DNA of 64,000 nt from Pezicula radicicola (Eukaryota; Ascomycota; Leotiomycetes; Helotiales; Dermateaceae): contig PDUO01000008.1 of NCBI GenBank assembly GCA_003008705.1, positions 124,001-188,000 of the forward strand. The letters are read 5' to 3'. Each line of letters starts with the position of its first letter. Within the stretch, counting starts at the first letter, position 1. The translations under genes and the position numbers were made by a program. The notes beneath the pieces are model-generated. The model saw nothing but the letters and a program-made list of their open reading frames with translations. It was not told the origin of the DNA and did no database searches. This document shows positions 46,031-57,882 of the stretch, one piece after another.

Positions 46031-47685
46031 TTAGGCCAGGTCATCCTTTTTGATACCTTGCACCTTCACAGTGTCTAGGTCTTCCTCCGAAACTCTGCCT
46101 TCGATTACCAACAAGTCTAAATCACGGCGCTTTTCCTGGTTATGAAGCATCATAATGAGTACAACAAGCCCAACTTGCAAGATGTTGTTAGCCATGACCC
46201 AGAACCATCCGAAGTGGAATCTCGGCGCCGATGGAGTAGGGAACGTGACGATGTTAAGTCCAGCTAGAAGAGCCTGACCAATTGCATTCATTGAAGCGAT
46301 TGTAACTGCTCGTTCCTCGGCAGATTTGAATGTTACTTCTGAGGCCCATGACATGAAGAGAGGATTGAGTGCTCCTCCAAGTCCTGCGACGTAGAAGGCA
46401 AAAAACTTCAATCCGACGGGAATGTCCCAGACGGCGAGGCAAATCGATCCGAAAGTCATCCAAACGCAGATGCAGAGGGATGGAAGCCATCGTTTCCCAG
46501 TTGCATCAGCCCAGTAACAGCCAACAAGAGCAGCAACAATAGAAAGCGCAGACTGGCCAGTTGGCAGATTGTTAATCTGGCTCAAAGAATAGATGTCTTT
46601 GTTTGCCTTCAAGTAGAGATTGAAAGGGGAGCCGTTGGTGATCATAGACTGGTTGAAGACATAATAGAGAGTAACAAATGCAAACCAATGCCAGGTCTTG
46701 AAAATCTTTGAAAATGCTGCTCTGTCGAGCTTGACCTTGGGCGCTTCTGCCCCAGCTTCGTTAACGCGCTTACGAGCAAGAACAATTTGATCTGCGGTCA
46801 AGAGCCAAGATGGATTGTTGGAATCGGGACGAGCTGGGAAGACGATGGCTCCGAAAATTGCAACTGGAAGGGTAATGCATCCGCAGACAATGAAAAGCCA
46901 TCTCCAACCTGCCAGGCCATTTATTCCGTCAAGGTTGGTATAACAAGCGGTCTGGAAATAGCCTGCAAACATCTGATAACCTGTGAGTATTGACACGAGC
47001 TTTGGAGGAATATTCTTCTACTTACAGTTCCGAGTGGACCAGCAATATAGAACAGACTCAGACGCCTCGAAATTTCCGATCGCTTGTACCAACAACCAAT
47101 ACAGTATATGACACCGGGATATGCAACACATTCGAAAATTCCACTGAAGAATCGGATGATGTATACATGTTTGACGTCCTTGACATAAGCGGTAAGCAAG
47201 GTCAAAATGCCCCAGATTATCTCAAATGCCGGAATCAGAATATTGGGGCTGCGAGGTAAATTTGTTAGTGACTGCGCAACCACCTGACCTTGGGGAATTA
47301 GTAGAAATTGACGCACCGAACTCTGGTCAGGATGATATTCGACGGGATCATAGCGGCACAGTATCCCGCTTGAAAAACACCAGTAGTATACTGCAGATCA
47401 TTTCCAGCCATGCCAACATCCTCTTTCATGCCGCTCACGTACGCATTCTGGAAGGCCTGGAGATCGAGAAACTGCAGCAAAGTCAAATTAGCTCCGGTCC
47501 TGTTCATCTACAAACAGGGTTCGTACCTTGGTAAAGAACGTCAAGCAACCGAAAGTTAGGATTATGAAGTCCAACTTTCTGAGCAATGTCTTTTCCTCCT
47601 TTGAGGTACCACGCTCATACCACATCCATTTGTCGTACCATTTCTCCTCTCCAGGTCCCAGTTCAACGACCACAGACGAAGACAT
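46031..47685 (-). CDS. MFS transporter, anion:cation symporter family (pantothenate/Dal5-like)
   Basis: Four minus-strand exons (47527-47685, 47317-47471, 47026-47248, 46031-46972) with introns of 53-68 bp give 492 aa. Splice joins restore the family order. The sequence runs LDFIILTFGCLTFFTK, then FLDLQAFQNAYVSGMKEDVGM, then GVFQAGYCAAMIPSNIILTR, then RFFSGIFECVAYPGVIYCIG and GPLGTMFAGYFQTA. The NAYVSGMKEDVGM segment is the feature of Fen2/Liz1-type pantothenate and related transporters. Twelve hydrophobic segments are expected. The C-tail is hydrophilic, ending KVQGIKKDDLA. It lies divergently 765 bp from the dioxygenase gene, and their shared promoter holds inverted repeats. The substrate is unknown and may be linked to that enzyme. 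Confidence 0.92.
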
Positions 47686-48450
47686 ATCGTCTGGAGCTCT
47701 GAATTGTAAAAAGACCTTTGAAGTTGAAATTTATGGCTAGTGACTGGCCGTAGTGAGTTTTGCGAGTCTGAGCCCCGAGAAGAAAAAGAAACAAAAACAA
47801 CAAGGGAGGAGGTGAAAACTTCAGCTATCGAATGAAAGAAGACACAACTGCCTTTTTAGTGTCTTATAGGCGACCTGGGGAAGACCCAGGGCATCCACCC
47901 TTATCACCCCCAGTCAAAGTTCGATCCTTGGTCAAGAGCCTGCGAATAGCTGTACTCGTTTTCTAATCTCACATCCGCTATCTTGGCACTTCATTTCAGC
48001 CGGAGCTAAAACGTGGAGCATCTTTCCATCCCCACATAAGCTCCACGTTTTAGCGCCATTTCCTTGATGTTGTCCACTCGAATCCCAAAACAGCATCTGC
48101 ATAGCGACGAAAAGGCAGCATCTCTGGAAAATAGTAGTGAGCTCTATGATAAATAAGAAAAGGCGGGGCAATGGCATAAAAATGCTTTCGTGGGGAAAAC
48201 TCGCAATTTGGCCTTGCCTCCCTGCAACGTGGAGCATCGTTCCTCTGCTCAGAAGCCGCAGATGTGTGTAAACTAGATTTGATTAATTGCTCTATGGCCT
48301 GAGATATTTCATGGTCCGATAAATTTCACAACTAGATAAGGTGTCCGTAGCTTCGCAATTCTTCGTTTGGAACAATCCCACAAGTATTCTTCTTTGCGAA
48401 CTCAAGACAAGCAAGACTTTCAGCCAAAAAGAAAAGGAAAAACTTCCAAT
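47686..48450. promoter_or_regulatory. Divergent promoter between transporter and dioxygenase with repeated CGTGGAGC motif
   Basis: A perfect 15-bp inverted repeat, GCTAAAACGTGGAGC at 48005-48019 and its reverse complement at 48040-48054, lies in the middle of the region. A third copy of the core, AACGTGGAGCATC, is at 48226-48238. The copy at 48009-48021 continues with the same GCATC. Three occurrences of such a motif within 235 bases between divergent genes suggest a shared regulator-binding site. No regulator is identified. Confidence 0.55.
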
Positions 48451-49572
48451 ATGCCTTCCGCTACGACGATTCCAATTCCAAAATTCACACCATGCGCCCC
48501 CACTAAGGAGAAGTTGGACTATGTCGACCTTGTCAACATTGATCTCTCCAAATTTGACGACCCAGCGACCAGAAAGGAGCTTGCCAGGGAACTGCTTGAT
48601 GGTGTTACAAAGCACGGTTTCCTGACAATATCGAATCATGGCATCGCTCAAGAGCTCTACGAGTCGCAAGTGAGCTTTGCGCATGCTGTCATGACACTCC
48701 CAGCAGAAGAGAAAGCTCCTTTCGAAGCGACACCAGAAGAAGACGCCAAAGGTCGATATGTTGGATTCAAACCTGCCGGTCAACTGGGTATCAAAGGTGG
48801 ATTCCACAAGACACTTGACCATTACAACATTCTTACTTACGACCCGGAAAACCACAAACATCCCGCTATACTTACACCACATATGGACGAAGTCCACGAA
48901 CTCATAAGCGTGATTCGTTCCAATGTCCTGCGAAAACTCCTTGTCCTTGTTTCTATGATTCTTGAGGTCCCAGAGGAGACTTTGGAGGCGACGCATGCTT
49001 TTGGGAAGGAGAGCACGGAGTACCTGAGATACATGATATACAATCCCAGAACTACAGACGACAATCAGAAGTATCGCGACTTGTATCTCGCGGGTCATAC
49101 CGACTGGGGATCTTTCACCTTTTTGTTCTCCCAGCCAATTTCTGCTTTGCAGATTCTCTCATCCTCGGGAGAGTGGAAATGGGTACAATATCTGCCTCAG
49201 TCTCTCGTTGTCAATGTCGGAGAGGCACTGGAACTCCTCACAGGAGGCCTATTCAAAGCTACGATCCATCGCGTTGTCAAGCCTCCGGTCGATCAGGAGC
49301 GAGAGAAGCGAATTGGAGTTATTTATTTTGCTCGTCCGATTGATGCGCAGCCATTGGAGCCAATTGATAGCCCATTGCTGAAAAGACTTGGTTGTGACAA
49401 GTCACTGGATGAGACGGTTTACAATATGGCAGATTACTTGAATGCTAGGAAGCATGGTTACAAGCGATTGGATTTCGATCATGATAGACCACGACTCGAT
49501 GGTTATCATGCTGATCCATTTCATGGGAAGTACACGGATCCGGAAGGTTTCAAGCCTATTGTCAGCGCGTGA
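48451..49572 (+). CDS. 2-oxoglutarate/Fe(II)-dependent dioxygenase (isopenicillin-N-synthase-like)
   Basis: Single-exon 373-aa ORF. The N-terminal DIOX_N part reads LVNIDLSKFDDPATRKELA and VTKHGFLTISNHGI. The catalytic double-stranded helix holds the iron ligands His-216 and Asp-218 in GHTDWGSFTFLF and a distal His at about 273 in ATIHRV. The 2-oxoglutarate-binding Arg lies a little downstream in EKRIGVIYFARP. Length and motif spacing are normal for the superfamily, which hydroxylates, desaturates or cyclises small molecules. Relatives occur in fungal secondary metabolism and in amino-acid hydroxylation. Start at 48451 is preferred over an in-frame ATG at 48367, which would add a basic unstructured leader. 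It is probably co-regulated with the divergent transporter. Confidence 0.92.
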   Translation: MPSATTIPIPKFTPCAPTKEKLDYVDLVNIDLSKFDDPATRKELARELLDGVTKHGFLTISNHGIAQELYESQVSFAHAVMTLPAEEKAPFEATPEEDAKGRYVGFKPAGQLGIKGGFHKTLDHYNILTYDPENHKHPAILTPHMDEVHELISVIRSNVLRKLLVLVSMILEVPEETLEATHAFGKESTEYLRYMIYNPRTTDDNQKYRDLYLAGHTDWGSFTFLFSQPISALQILSSSGEWKWVQYLPQSLVVNVGEALELLTGGLFKATIHRVVKPPVDQEREKRIGVIYFARPIDAQPLEPIDSPLLKRLGCDKSLDETVYNMADYLNARKHGYKRLDFDHDRPRLDGYHADPFHGKYTDPEGFKPIVSA

Positions 49573-50089
49573 GTGTCTTCTGGAGTGTGTTTTATATCTG
49601 AGGTCCGTAGAATGAATTGTTGTCTCTGGTCACGATAGGATTTCTTTTGGTTGACATTCTGGCGGGTCAGGCAAGAAAGGTTGCTGTCATTGCACCCAAC
49701 AATAGATTTTGCATGTAGCAATCAAACTTTACGATACCCGAATTTCACAATACGATCGCGACAGACCCTTCGAATAGCTCTCATCCAAAGTACCCTTCCA
49801 CACATCTTATTCGTTTTTCTCTTTTGAACCTATCATCTTGACTTGAACATCCCAATGCTGTAAGGCAGGTCATGTGGGTGGAGTGAAGGTCAGGTGGGTG
49901 GAGTCTTGGCACCCCCATTTTCACATTAAGCGAGCTAGATCTCGCTTCGAGAACTTGACACTTGCCCCTCGTTTTCAGATATGGTGGTCTCTGGAGATAA
50001 GCAACTTCTACCTGCAAATTCCATCCTCCGTGAAGACTGTTACTAGCATCGTCATTATCATCCTTATTCTCATTCTCGTCCTTATCATC
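49573..50089. other. Intergenic and promoter of the C2H2 gene
   Basis: 517 bases. ORFs here overlap both neighbours and have no recognised features. CT-rich leader-like sequence directly precedes the C2H2 start. Confidence 0.5.
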
Positions 50090-53000
50090 ATGGCTACTTT
50101 AAATCAAACTAGTGCGCGGCCCTTCAAATGTCCGAGTTGTGCTAAAGCGTTTACTCGCCATGTGGGTCAAGATACAATCGTCAAACAACAATCAAGACTC
50201 AAGATGTTAATATTGCTTTAGGAAAACTTGAAGCGTCATGTGAATACACGTATGTACATACTACCTTTTCTAGCTTTGGTCAGTAGAGGTGGTGTTGACT
50301 GAATTCGAAAAGATCACAGTGGTTTCAATGCTAGAAGTTTTCAGTGTACGCTGTGCAACGCGCGTTTTGCAAGAAGGTAGGTTGGAGATCTATAAATTAC
50401 CTTCTATATGTCCTGCGAGTCTTTTCTTTTACCGGATTTGACATTTTCAGAAGCTGGCGGGCTCTCTTATACGGTGATTGGAATTTCTTCCACCCATAAC
50501 TGACACTGCTTCTGTGACAGTGATCTGAGAAAGAGACATGTTGAGAACTGCCATGTTCAATCCTTTTCAGCACCAAAGACTGTCGTGTCAGAACCACAAC
50601 TGCCCCTACCCACCATTGCACAATCTCCCACATCTGCATGGCTGGAAATATTAATGGCGGATCCTACACCATTTCCTCCTCCACCAGCGGTAAGTTATCT
50701 CAATTCGGCCTCCTTACCCTGTAGATTAAATAGTACTAATATAATAACTAGCCACCTGTTTCTAATATTTCTGCTCCTTTTCAAACACAAGTCTTGAAGT
50801 ACGTATGATTATCCTTGTACAAATCCTATTAACTTTGCTAAAAACTTATATAAAGCGTATCTAACGAATCACCATGTATCACTGCTTTCTTCAGCCATTT
50901 CCATCGCAACTTTCCAATCTTGCATGAGGCTTCATTTCATGTCATTTCAGCACCAACTCCATTATTCAACGCAATAACTTGTATTGGGAGTATGTATTGC
51001 ACGTCAGAATATACCGAGCAGTCAAGGAATAATCTGTTTGAGTCTACTTTGGCATCAGTACAGTCATATGTAAGCCGACTTTTTACTTGAAACGCTATTC
51101 ACCAACACAGTCTATAAGCAAGTAATCCAAATACAACGCAATACTAATCTCTCACATCATCTACTACAGGTCGATCAAAACCGGTCCCGGTATCAAGAAA
51201 CCTGGGTCCTGCAAACCTTTCTATTATTAGAATACATAGGAATCTACGGAGGAAATGACACGAGTTTCTTGAAAGCACAAAGAATCCATCGAGATCTCGT
51301 GGATGCAATACGAATGTTACAAATGTCACATGATGGAGGAGCATCATCACTTCAAGATTCCAGTGACATGGAAGATGATGAACATGAAGAAGATGATGAA
51401 CAGTTTGAAGGGATGGAATCTTTGGATTCTAGATGGCAAGAATTTGTGAAGAATGAATCTAAGAAGAGGTATGTTCGTATAGTACACATAAAAATCCCCT
51501 CCTCAAAGAGTACAAAAACATATAAAATCTCAACCTCTCTAATGTTCCCAAAATTAATCTAGATGTATTTACACCCTCTACCTCCTCGACTCCCAACTCT
51601 CCATCCTCTGCAACCTCCGGCCCATGTTATCAAGCCTAGAAATAAAATACGGACTCCCCTCCTGCGAAGACATCTGGTTAGCAAAAACCTCCACCCAATG
51701 GTCCACACTACAAAAACAACAATTCCGATCCTTCGACGATCACGACGATCAAAGTTATACACAAGAAACACCACCCTCACAAGGATTTTTCTACGAAGCA
51801 TCTCAATCCCTCTTACATTCCTCTAATTCCACCCATAACCAAGAAGGAAACGGAAATGGAAACGAAACGAAATATCCAAGACAACCAAGAAAGTTGAGAT
51901 TATTATGGGCATCACCCTTCGCAGCCGTAATCCTAGTAATCCAACTTCAGATGATGGCTCGAGAATTAACACACGCGTCTTGTTTATTGGAAAGACCTAA
52001 ATCACAACGGAGAACCCTTTCTGTACTTACTGATAAACAACATGCGCAGATCTCACAAGCATTAAAAGGAATTGCTGAATTAGTACCTCGTAATAAATCA
52101 TTTGCAGCAACATCATTCCCATCATCATCATCTTCTTCTTCGTCATCTCCATCTTTTAATTTCTTTGATAATAGTTTGAGGAATGATGGGTTTGGATATG
52201 GTTACAATACACAACAGAGGTTTCCAGAGAATGAGGAGAGTGATAGTGAGGAGACTCCTTTATGGCATACTTTTTGGATGCTTTGGTATTATACTTCTAT
52301 TACTTTATCGCATCCGGATTCTTTATTGGTTAGTGGTATTGTGGAAGTTAATTTACCGTTGGCTATTGCAAGTAAGTTGCGCATTTTCCAATCCTACTTA
52401 CCCTCAAATATACATACAATTATTAACAAAGTATCAAGCTGCCGGTCACTTAGCAACACCACGTAGCAAAGATAAACGAGATTTCTACGAAGACCGAGAC
52501 GTCTTCCGTATAGTACGCAGTCATCCCTCTCCCTCCCAAATCCAACCCAAACCCTCCCAACTAACAACCCAACCCAGCTATCCCCCCTAGAATCGGCCCT
52601 CTCCCTCCTCTCCCCCCAACTAACACCACAACCAACACCACAAACACAATCACCACCGACCACCACCACACAATCATCCCCACACATCCACGAAACACCC
52701 TTCACAACCCTGCTCGGTTTTAAAATCTGCCTCGTAGGCTGGCGGTTAGTTCGATTAACAATGGGAGAAGCTGCCGACGCTGAACTCCAAGCACAACAAG
52801 CTGCTGCCGCTGCAGGAAATTCAAGACCAAAACGGAAATCAACTTCTAATCCTTGTAAGTTTGTGTTGGACGCTATTATGGCTTGTGTGTATGATAGTAA
52901 TTGTGATGATGGCGATGATCATGGTGGTGGTGGTATGCGTCCTGGTAGAGAGATCATGAGAAGTGAGGTTTGCTTTTTGGAGTGGATTGTTGAGAGTTTC

Positions 53001-53105
53001 AAGAAGAGAAGTAGTTGGCCTGTTGGGAAGTGGGTTACTGCGGTTATGGAAGAGCGATTGGCGACGGCCGCGGAGGCTCATGCTGCGAGTTCTAAAACCC
53101 CTTAA
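50090..53105 (+). CDS. C2H2 zinc-finger transcription factor with fungal transcription-factor domain
   Basis: Multi-exon gene. The first exons are 50090-50161, 50222-50249, 50313-50376 and 50521-50689. They splice to MATLNQTSARPFKCPSC, then ENLKRHVNTHH, then FQCTLCNARFAR, then SDLRKRHVENCH. Two complete C2H2 fingers result, C-x2-C-x12-H-x3-H and C-x2-C-x12-H-x4-H, at about residues 14-60. Later coding blocks (about 50753-50800, 51170-51470, 51562-52371, then segments to 53105) include LLEYIGIYGGNDTSFLKAQRIH, then KLRLLWASPFAAVILVIQLQ and LGFKICLVGWRLVRLTMGEAAD. This is the helical region seen in paired C2H2/Fungal_trans regulators. Acidic and Ser-rich stretches interrupt it. Expected to be nuclear. 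Introns after 50800 were not fixed individually. The C-terminus AASSKTP before the stop at 53105 is well supported. Confidence 0.8.
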
Positions 53106-53453
53106 CCCATGTAATTATGCGCACTTCATAATTCAATTTGGCGTGACAAAACGGCATCGAAGTCGAAGTTGTCTTGAATCACCATTTGTATTCATGTTAC
53201 TATTACAGCCTGCATGCTCCGCATACCCTCAACTCAAAACTCCAACAGAACGATATCAATCGAAAGTGCATCCTCATAACATATCAAAAGAATCCTTGCA
53301 ACCATTATCAGGATGCCCTTAGCACCCCATGTTGGCTCATTCTAATACCCATCTACACACGCCGGGTCCTCAGGCCAGGATATCACCCTATTCCCAATAT
53401 AGAAGCGAAGATGGAGACTGATCAGCAAGCTGGATCAAATCTGTCAACCGAGT
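53106..53453. other. Intergenic, convergent 3' ends
   Basis: 348 bases between the C2H2 gene (plus) and the kinase gene (minus). Nothing recognised. Confidence 0.5.
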
Positions 53454-55630
53454 TTAAAGCATGGTGCCGAAGGTTCCATCCGTGGGAATGGCTTTTCTTG
53501 GCGTTGCCTTGCCATCCTCAGTGGTAGGTTTGCGGTGTCGGAAGGTAAATCCAACGAACAAACTCTTATTCATAGGATCTTCTCTATCCGCCATATTTTC
53601 CAAGGCAGTCTGCTTATCGTGAACCTCCTTGTACTTGGCCATATCAGCTTCGTTGCTGAAATCATCAAAGTAGCCAGCATCCGTCTCCGAATCTAACTCG
53701 GGGACGAAAGGAGCACGCTGTTCCCGAAGGGTGTCCCAATCGACCTCGGCGAAGTATTGGTGGCCGTATACCTCCTTAATTGACGAAAAGCGTCTTGACT
53801 TAGACGAGATGCAGCTGCCATAATTAGCATGTGGCTGATAAAGAGTGAAAACCAATAACTAACCTTGTGATGAAGTTCCAAGTGCGATTACTGATGAAGT
53901 AGTTAGGATCCTCCCAGGTTGGCCTCTTGAGCACATCTCTCCAATGCTTGAGGTTCTTCCACGTCTCATCAACTGTAGCGCCAGCAAAAGGGGGAAACCC
54001 AGTCAAAGCCTCAAAAAGCATGCAACCCAGGCTCCAATAGTCAACAGTGAAGTCATACTCTTCACCCTTGAGAACTTCAGGCGCCATGTAATCAGGAGAA
54101 CCCACAATGGACTTGGCGTAATTAATATCGTTTCTCCTCATTGACTGATACCCTTCTCGGCGTTCTGCAACAGTCCGTTGTTCCATGGGCTTTCCGAATG
54201 GTACATACGTCTCGCCAACCTTCTCAAGCTTGACGCGCATGGACTCAATCTTGCCTGGGGCTAACATGCCAGCTGCAAGCCCAAAATCAGTAAGCTTGAC
54301 ATGGCCAATGGAGTCAATGAGGAAATTCTCGGGCTTCAGATCTCTATGGATGTATCCTAGTTGATGAAGGGCGTCTACAGAGCAGAACATCTCCGCGATG
54401 TAGAATCGTGCATGTCGATTAGCAAGTACTCCAGTGTTGTTCAGAAGTGTGCGAAAGTCCCCACCCGGAACATACTCCTGTTTCTCTTATCAGCTCTGTT
54501 TTCCAGCAATTTGAGGAAAAGCCTACCATAGCAAGATAAATGCTCTTTTCATCCTGGAATGAGTAAAGCAGACGCACGAGCCATTCGCTCTTTGCATTTG
54601 TCAAGATATCACGCTCTGTAAGCACATGGCGAACTTCGTCCAGCTTGAATAGCAACTTCTTGCTCATAACCTTCAAAGCGCAAACTTCCCGTGTGTCTTT
54701 CTTCTGGGCCAGGAAAACCTGTCCATATCCACCTTGTCCAACTTGTGTAAGAATCTGGAAATCGCCCTGGCGGAGACGAACACGACGCTTCCTGAGGTTC
54801 GCTCGCTCTCGTCCAGCATATTTGTGCCACAGGGGGTTGTATGTTTCTTCGGGCGTCTCAGGCGGTGCTGGGTACTCGGCTTGGAAGTGATGAAGTCGGG
54901 TTTGGCGTTGGCCCACATATGTAAGAAGATCAAAGTAGTAATCTAGGAAGTCTAGATTTTATCAGCATTAATACCAATAGCCATAAGACGTATACTGACA
55001 AAGTTGGGTAACGTTTGCAAGTCGTTTGACATTTGGCTTGTTCAGGATCTCCAACTCCTCAGCCGTCAATCCACGCTGTGTATTGTATTTCCTGACTGTT
55101 GGGGGTGGCTGCTGTTCTCTGGGCTGATAGAGCTCCTGGCGTTGAAGTGCTGCTTGATTTTGGGGTGCAGCCTCCATTCCTTGTCTCGAGGCGGGCGGCG
55201 TGTTCTCATTGCCTTGTTTTCGCAGAGGACTACCAGGCATCACGGCCGACTTATATATGATACTATCATCAGTAGATGCATTGCCAAAGTATGAATCGTT
55301 CGCTTCCAGCGCATTGCTTTTTGCGGGTGATAACGGAGTGCCACGGATACTTCTTGTAGGGTTGCCCAATGTGGTAGGAGTGAGCTTCATGGCATCAAAG
55401 GCAGATGGCAGTTCATGGGCACCCGGAGGGTTTCTCTTCTTGCTCGGGCTGCCTTCAGGAGTGGATGCCGGATTGATGAAGCTGTTGCGATTCGCGGGCG
55501 TGCTTGGTCTTTCGTTGAAGGATTCATTCTGGCTTGAGCGAGTGTGAAGGGGAGGAGGTGGCACAGGGAGAATACCATCATGTTTTCCACCCTGAGACTG
55601 CGGGAAAAGATTAGTGAGAAAGCTCGACAT
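53454..55630 (-). CDS. dbf2: Dbf2/Sid2-type NDR protein kinase of the septation/mitotic-exit network
   Basis: Four minus-strand exons (55000-55630, 54527-54951, 53864-54477, 53454-53814) give 676 aa. The first 200 residues are Pro/Ser-rich and unstructured. Then comes the Mob1-binding region (VKRLANVTQL spliced to YFLDYYFDLLTYV). Kinase motifs follow: VGQGGYGQVFLAQ (glycine loop), CALKVMSKK (Lys), HRDLKPENFL with catalytic Asp at about 398, TDFGLA, a long insert, and YAKSIVGSPDYMAPEVL (activation loop). The hydrophobic motif FVGFTFRH lies near the end. NDR/LATS kinases carry this long insert before the APE motif. This subtype acts with Mob1 in cytokinesis and septation and is expected to be essential. 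The first intron uses an atypical GTCAGT donor, supported by the restored conserved reading. Confidence 0.94.
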
Positions 55631-57364
55631 GCTGAGGAAGTGTGTCGAGCGGTGCTCGGAATCCGTGGTTGCTACTCTGACTGTGGAGTATGTGCGAAAG
55701 TCGGTGAGGGGCGTAAAGCGAGGACTCTGCGCGGTGAAAGAAAGGACGACGATACACAGGGCCGCAATTGAGATCAAGATCAAGTTGAAGAGCCCAGATC
55801 AGATTCACACCCGCTGATGCATGTAGGGTGGTCTGCAGGAGGTGGGCCGCCCAAGTCCTTTTTGACGTTGTTGGCAAGGATGTTTTGGATACCCCGCCAG
55901 GGCAATGCATGATAAACACAGAGATACCGCGAGTTGCTATCGCAACCGCGTTCCTACTAATTTTAGACGCGATTAGCGGAAGTCAATCGCCAGAGACGAC
56001 ACCGCTTTTCTCCCAATTCACCTTTTTTCCCCTTCTCTATCTTCATCTTCATCTTCATCATCTCCGATGCTCCAGATGAGATTGTCGAGCATGCATGGCC
56101 CATGCCCTTTCTCGCCTTCCGCGGATTTGATCAGTAGTCGATTGATCAACCCTTGGCTTCTTAGCATCCCTCACCCAAGAGTGTGTAGACGATGCCGCGC
56201 CTGTAAATCTGCATCCCAAGCGCCAGAAGAAGATTCCGTCACGCCTATTTATTCTATTCGTTCGCATTGTAGTTAACATGATACGAATTCGTGAGCCCTT
56301 GATTTTGCAATGCCATGCATGGGCTGTAGTTCTTTGGAACAGCGTGTTGAGAGCTCAAAGTTGTGTTCTCCTGTTTGCTCATCACGTGCCTGCAATGAAG
56401 CGAAGTCGGGTCGGGTGGCTCAATCCCATCTGTGGCTCAGGACAAACCTATCGATTCGTTGAGACGACTTTGTACCTACGGAGTACAGTACTTCCGTAGG
56501 TAGCTAACCTTGTAAGCTACCCATTTCCAATTCGGAACGTCATTGGCGTATGCTCTTTATGGAAAGCCAGCTACGAAGAGTAGCAAAGTTTCTGCAAACA
56601 AAATTCTTTGTGTGGATGACATCATGGGTACCTGTATCAGGAGAATTTATGATTCATCACTGGAAAAGAGGGAGGTCTATCTTCTTCACATGAACTGTGA
56701 CGGAGCTTTTCGTCCGTTTGCAGTGGCCAAAATTCTGATGTACGTAGCAGAGTATGTATGTGTCGTTCCTTCTCCCATGCTATGGCATTTCAAATTACAT
56801 GGCATTTGCAAACCCAGATAGATAGGAATTCTACAGCACGAAATATGGAGGGGTTGTTGATGACGCAATTGTAAATTTTTGTACTTGTGATATTGAGAGG
56901 ACGAATAGAATGGGTTCATCTTCCGCCACATCGCATCACTGTCTGATTGCAAAACTTAAGGCTCATGTAACAAGATTACCAAATGACGTTCTGCGTTCTG
57001 TGTTCTGTATTCTGAGGGGCCCTACATGCTCTGAAGCTGCTCTCAACGAAAGTGGAATTGCCAGACCGGACTGCTGCCTCCCACCAAACGAACGGGACGC
57101 AGCTACCACCAGTGTCTTCCTTCGCCTTCCTGTTCCTACCAAAAGAGGAAACAGCAGCAGGCTGCCAGACCATAGCTCCAGCGCGCTAGGGAATTTTAGT
57201 GCTCCTGGGTTTCCTTAAAAGAACTTCTTCTCCTCCAACTCCTCCATCTCTTCTACATCCATAAACAACTTCTTCAAACCTCATCAACTTCGCTCCAAAC
57301 ACTTCAAAGCCACTTTCAAAACACAATCACACACTCAAACTCCTTCAAACAACAAATCTTCAAC
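55631..57364. other. Divergent intergenic region
   Basis: 1.73 kb between the kinase start (minus) and the Hsp9/Hsp12-like gene (plus). A short CTTCAT microsatellite lies near 56041-56060, and the 150 bases before 57365 are CT/CA-rich like a strong fungal promoter leader. Several small ORFs have no recognised features. Confidence 0.5.
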
Positions 57365-57882
57365 ATGTCTGACGCACCGTAAGCTTCGCCTTCTCCTCTC
57401 CTCGCAGCTCTAGAGCTTCTTCCCCACCCCTACCACCCAAAGCTGACAGTCCCCAGACGCAAAGATCTCACCGAGCAGGTCAAGGAGAAGGTCACTCCCG
57501 ACAGCTCCAAGTCCACTACCGAGAAGGTTTCCGAGAACATCACCGGAGCAGTTGACAAGGTTGCCAGCACTGTTATGCCAGGTACGTGACTCTTACCCCT
57601 TCCCCTTCCCATCCCTTCGCATGTCATTACTTGCTGACTCTACCACAGACTCTGAGAAGAGCACCACCCAAAAGGCTGCAGACAGCACCCGCAGCAGTGC
57701 TGACTCGGCTCAGTCTGAGGGCAAGGGATACGTTGAGTCTGCCAAGGACACCGCAGGATCCGCCATCAACTCGGCCTCCGAGACCCTGCAGAATGCTAGT
57801 ATGTTCATTCCGTTTGTCCCATGTATCTTCACGACTTTTCTAACACTTCTCTTTTCCAGCCGATTCTCTCAAGAAGGAGTAA
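57365..57882 (+). CDS. Small Hsp9/Hsp12-like stress protein
   Basis: Four short exons (57365-57378, 57457-57581, 57649-57798, 57860-57882), in phase, give 103 aa. The protein is hydrophilic, Lys/Ser/Thr-rich and free of Cys and Trp. It starts MSDAPRKDLTEQVKEKVTPD and continues STTEKVSENITGAVDKVAS. The middle reads ADSTRSSADSAQSEGKGYVE and it ends ADSLKKE. Composition, length and the MSDA..R...E...E...PDS-KS pattern match yeast Hsp12 and Schizosaccharomyces Hsp9. These are disordered proteins that form membrane-associated helices and accumulate under heat, osmotic and stationary-phase stress. The CT-rich leader and exon density fit a highly expressed gene. Intron length is 61-78 bp. Confidence 0.88.

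Noticed and set aside
48292..49098. 268-codon minus-strand ORF
   Set aside because: Antisense shadow of the dioxygenase; no family features, whereas the plus strand carries all catalytic motifs.
56041..56060. CTTCAT microsatellite as a regulatory element
   Set aside because: Only a few copies and no association beyond a CT-rich fungal leader.
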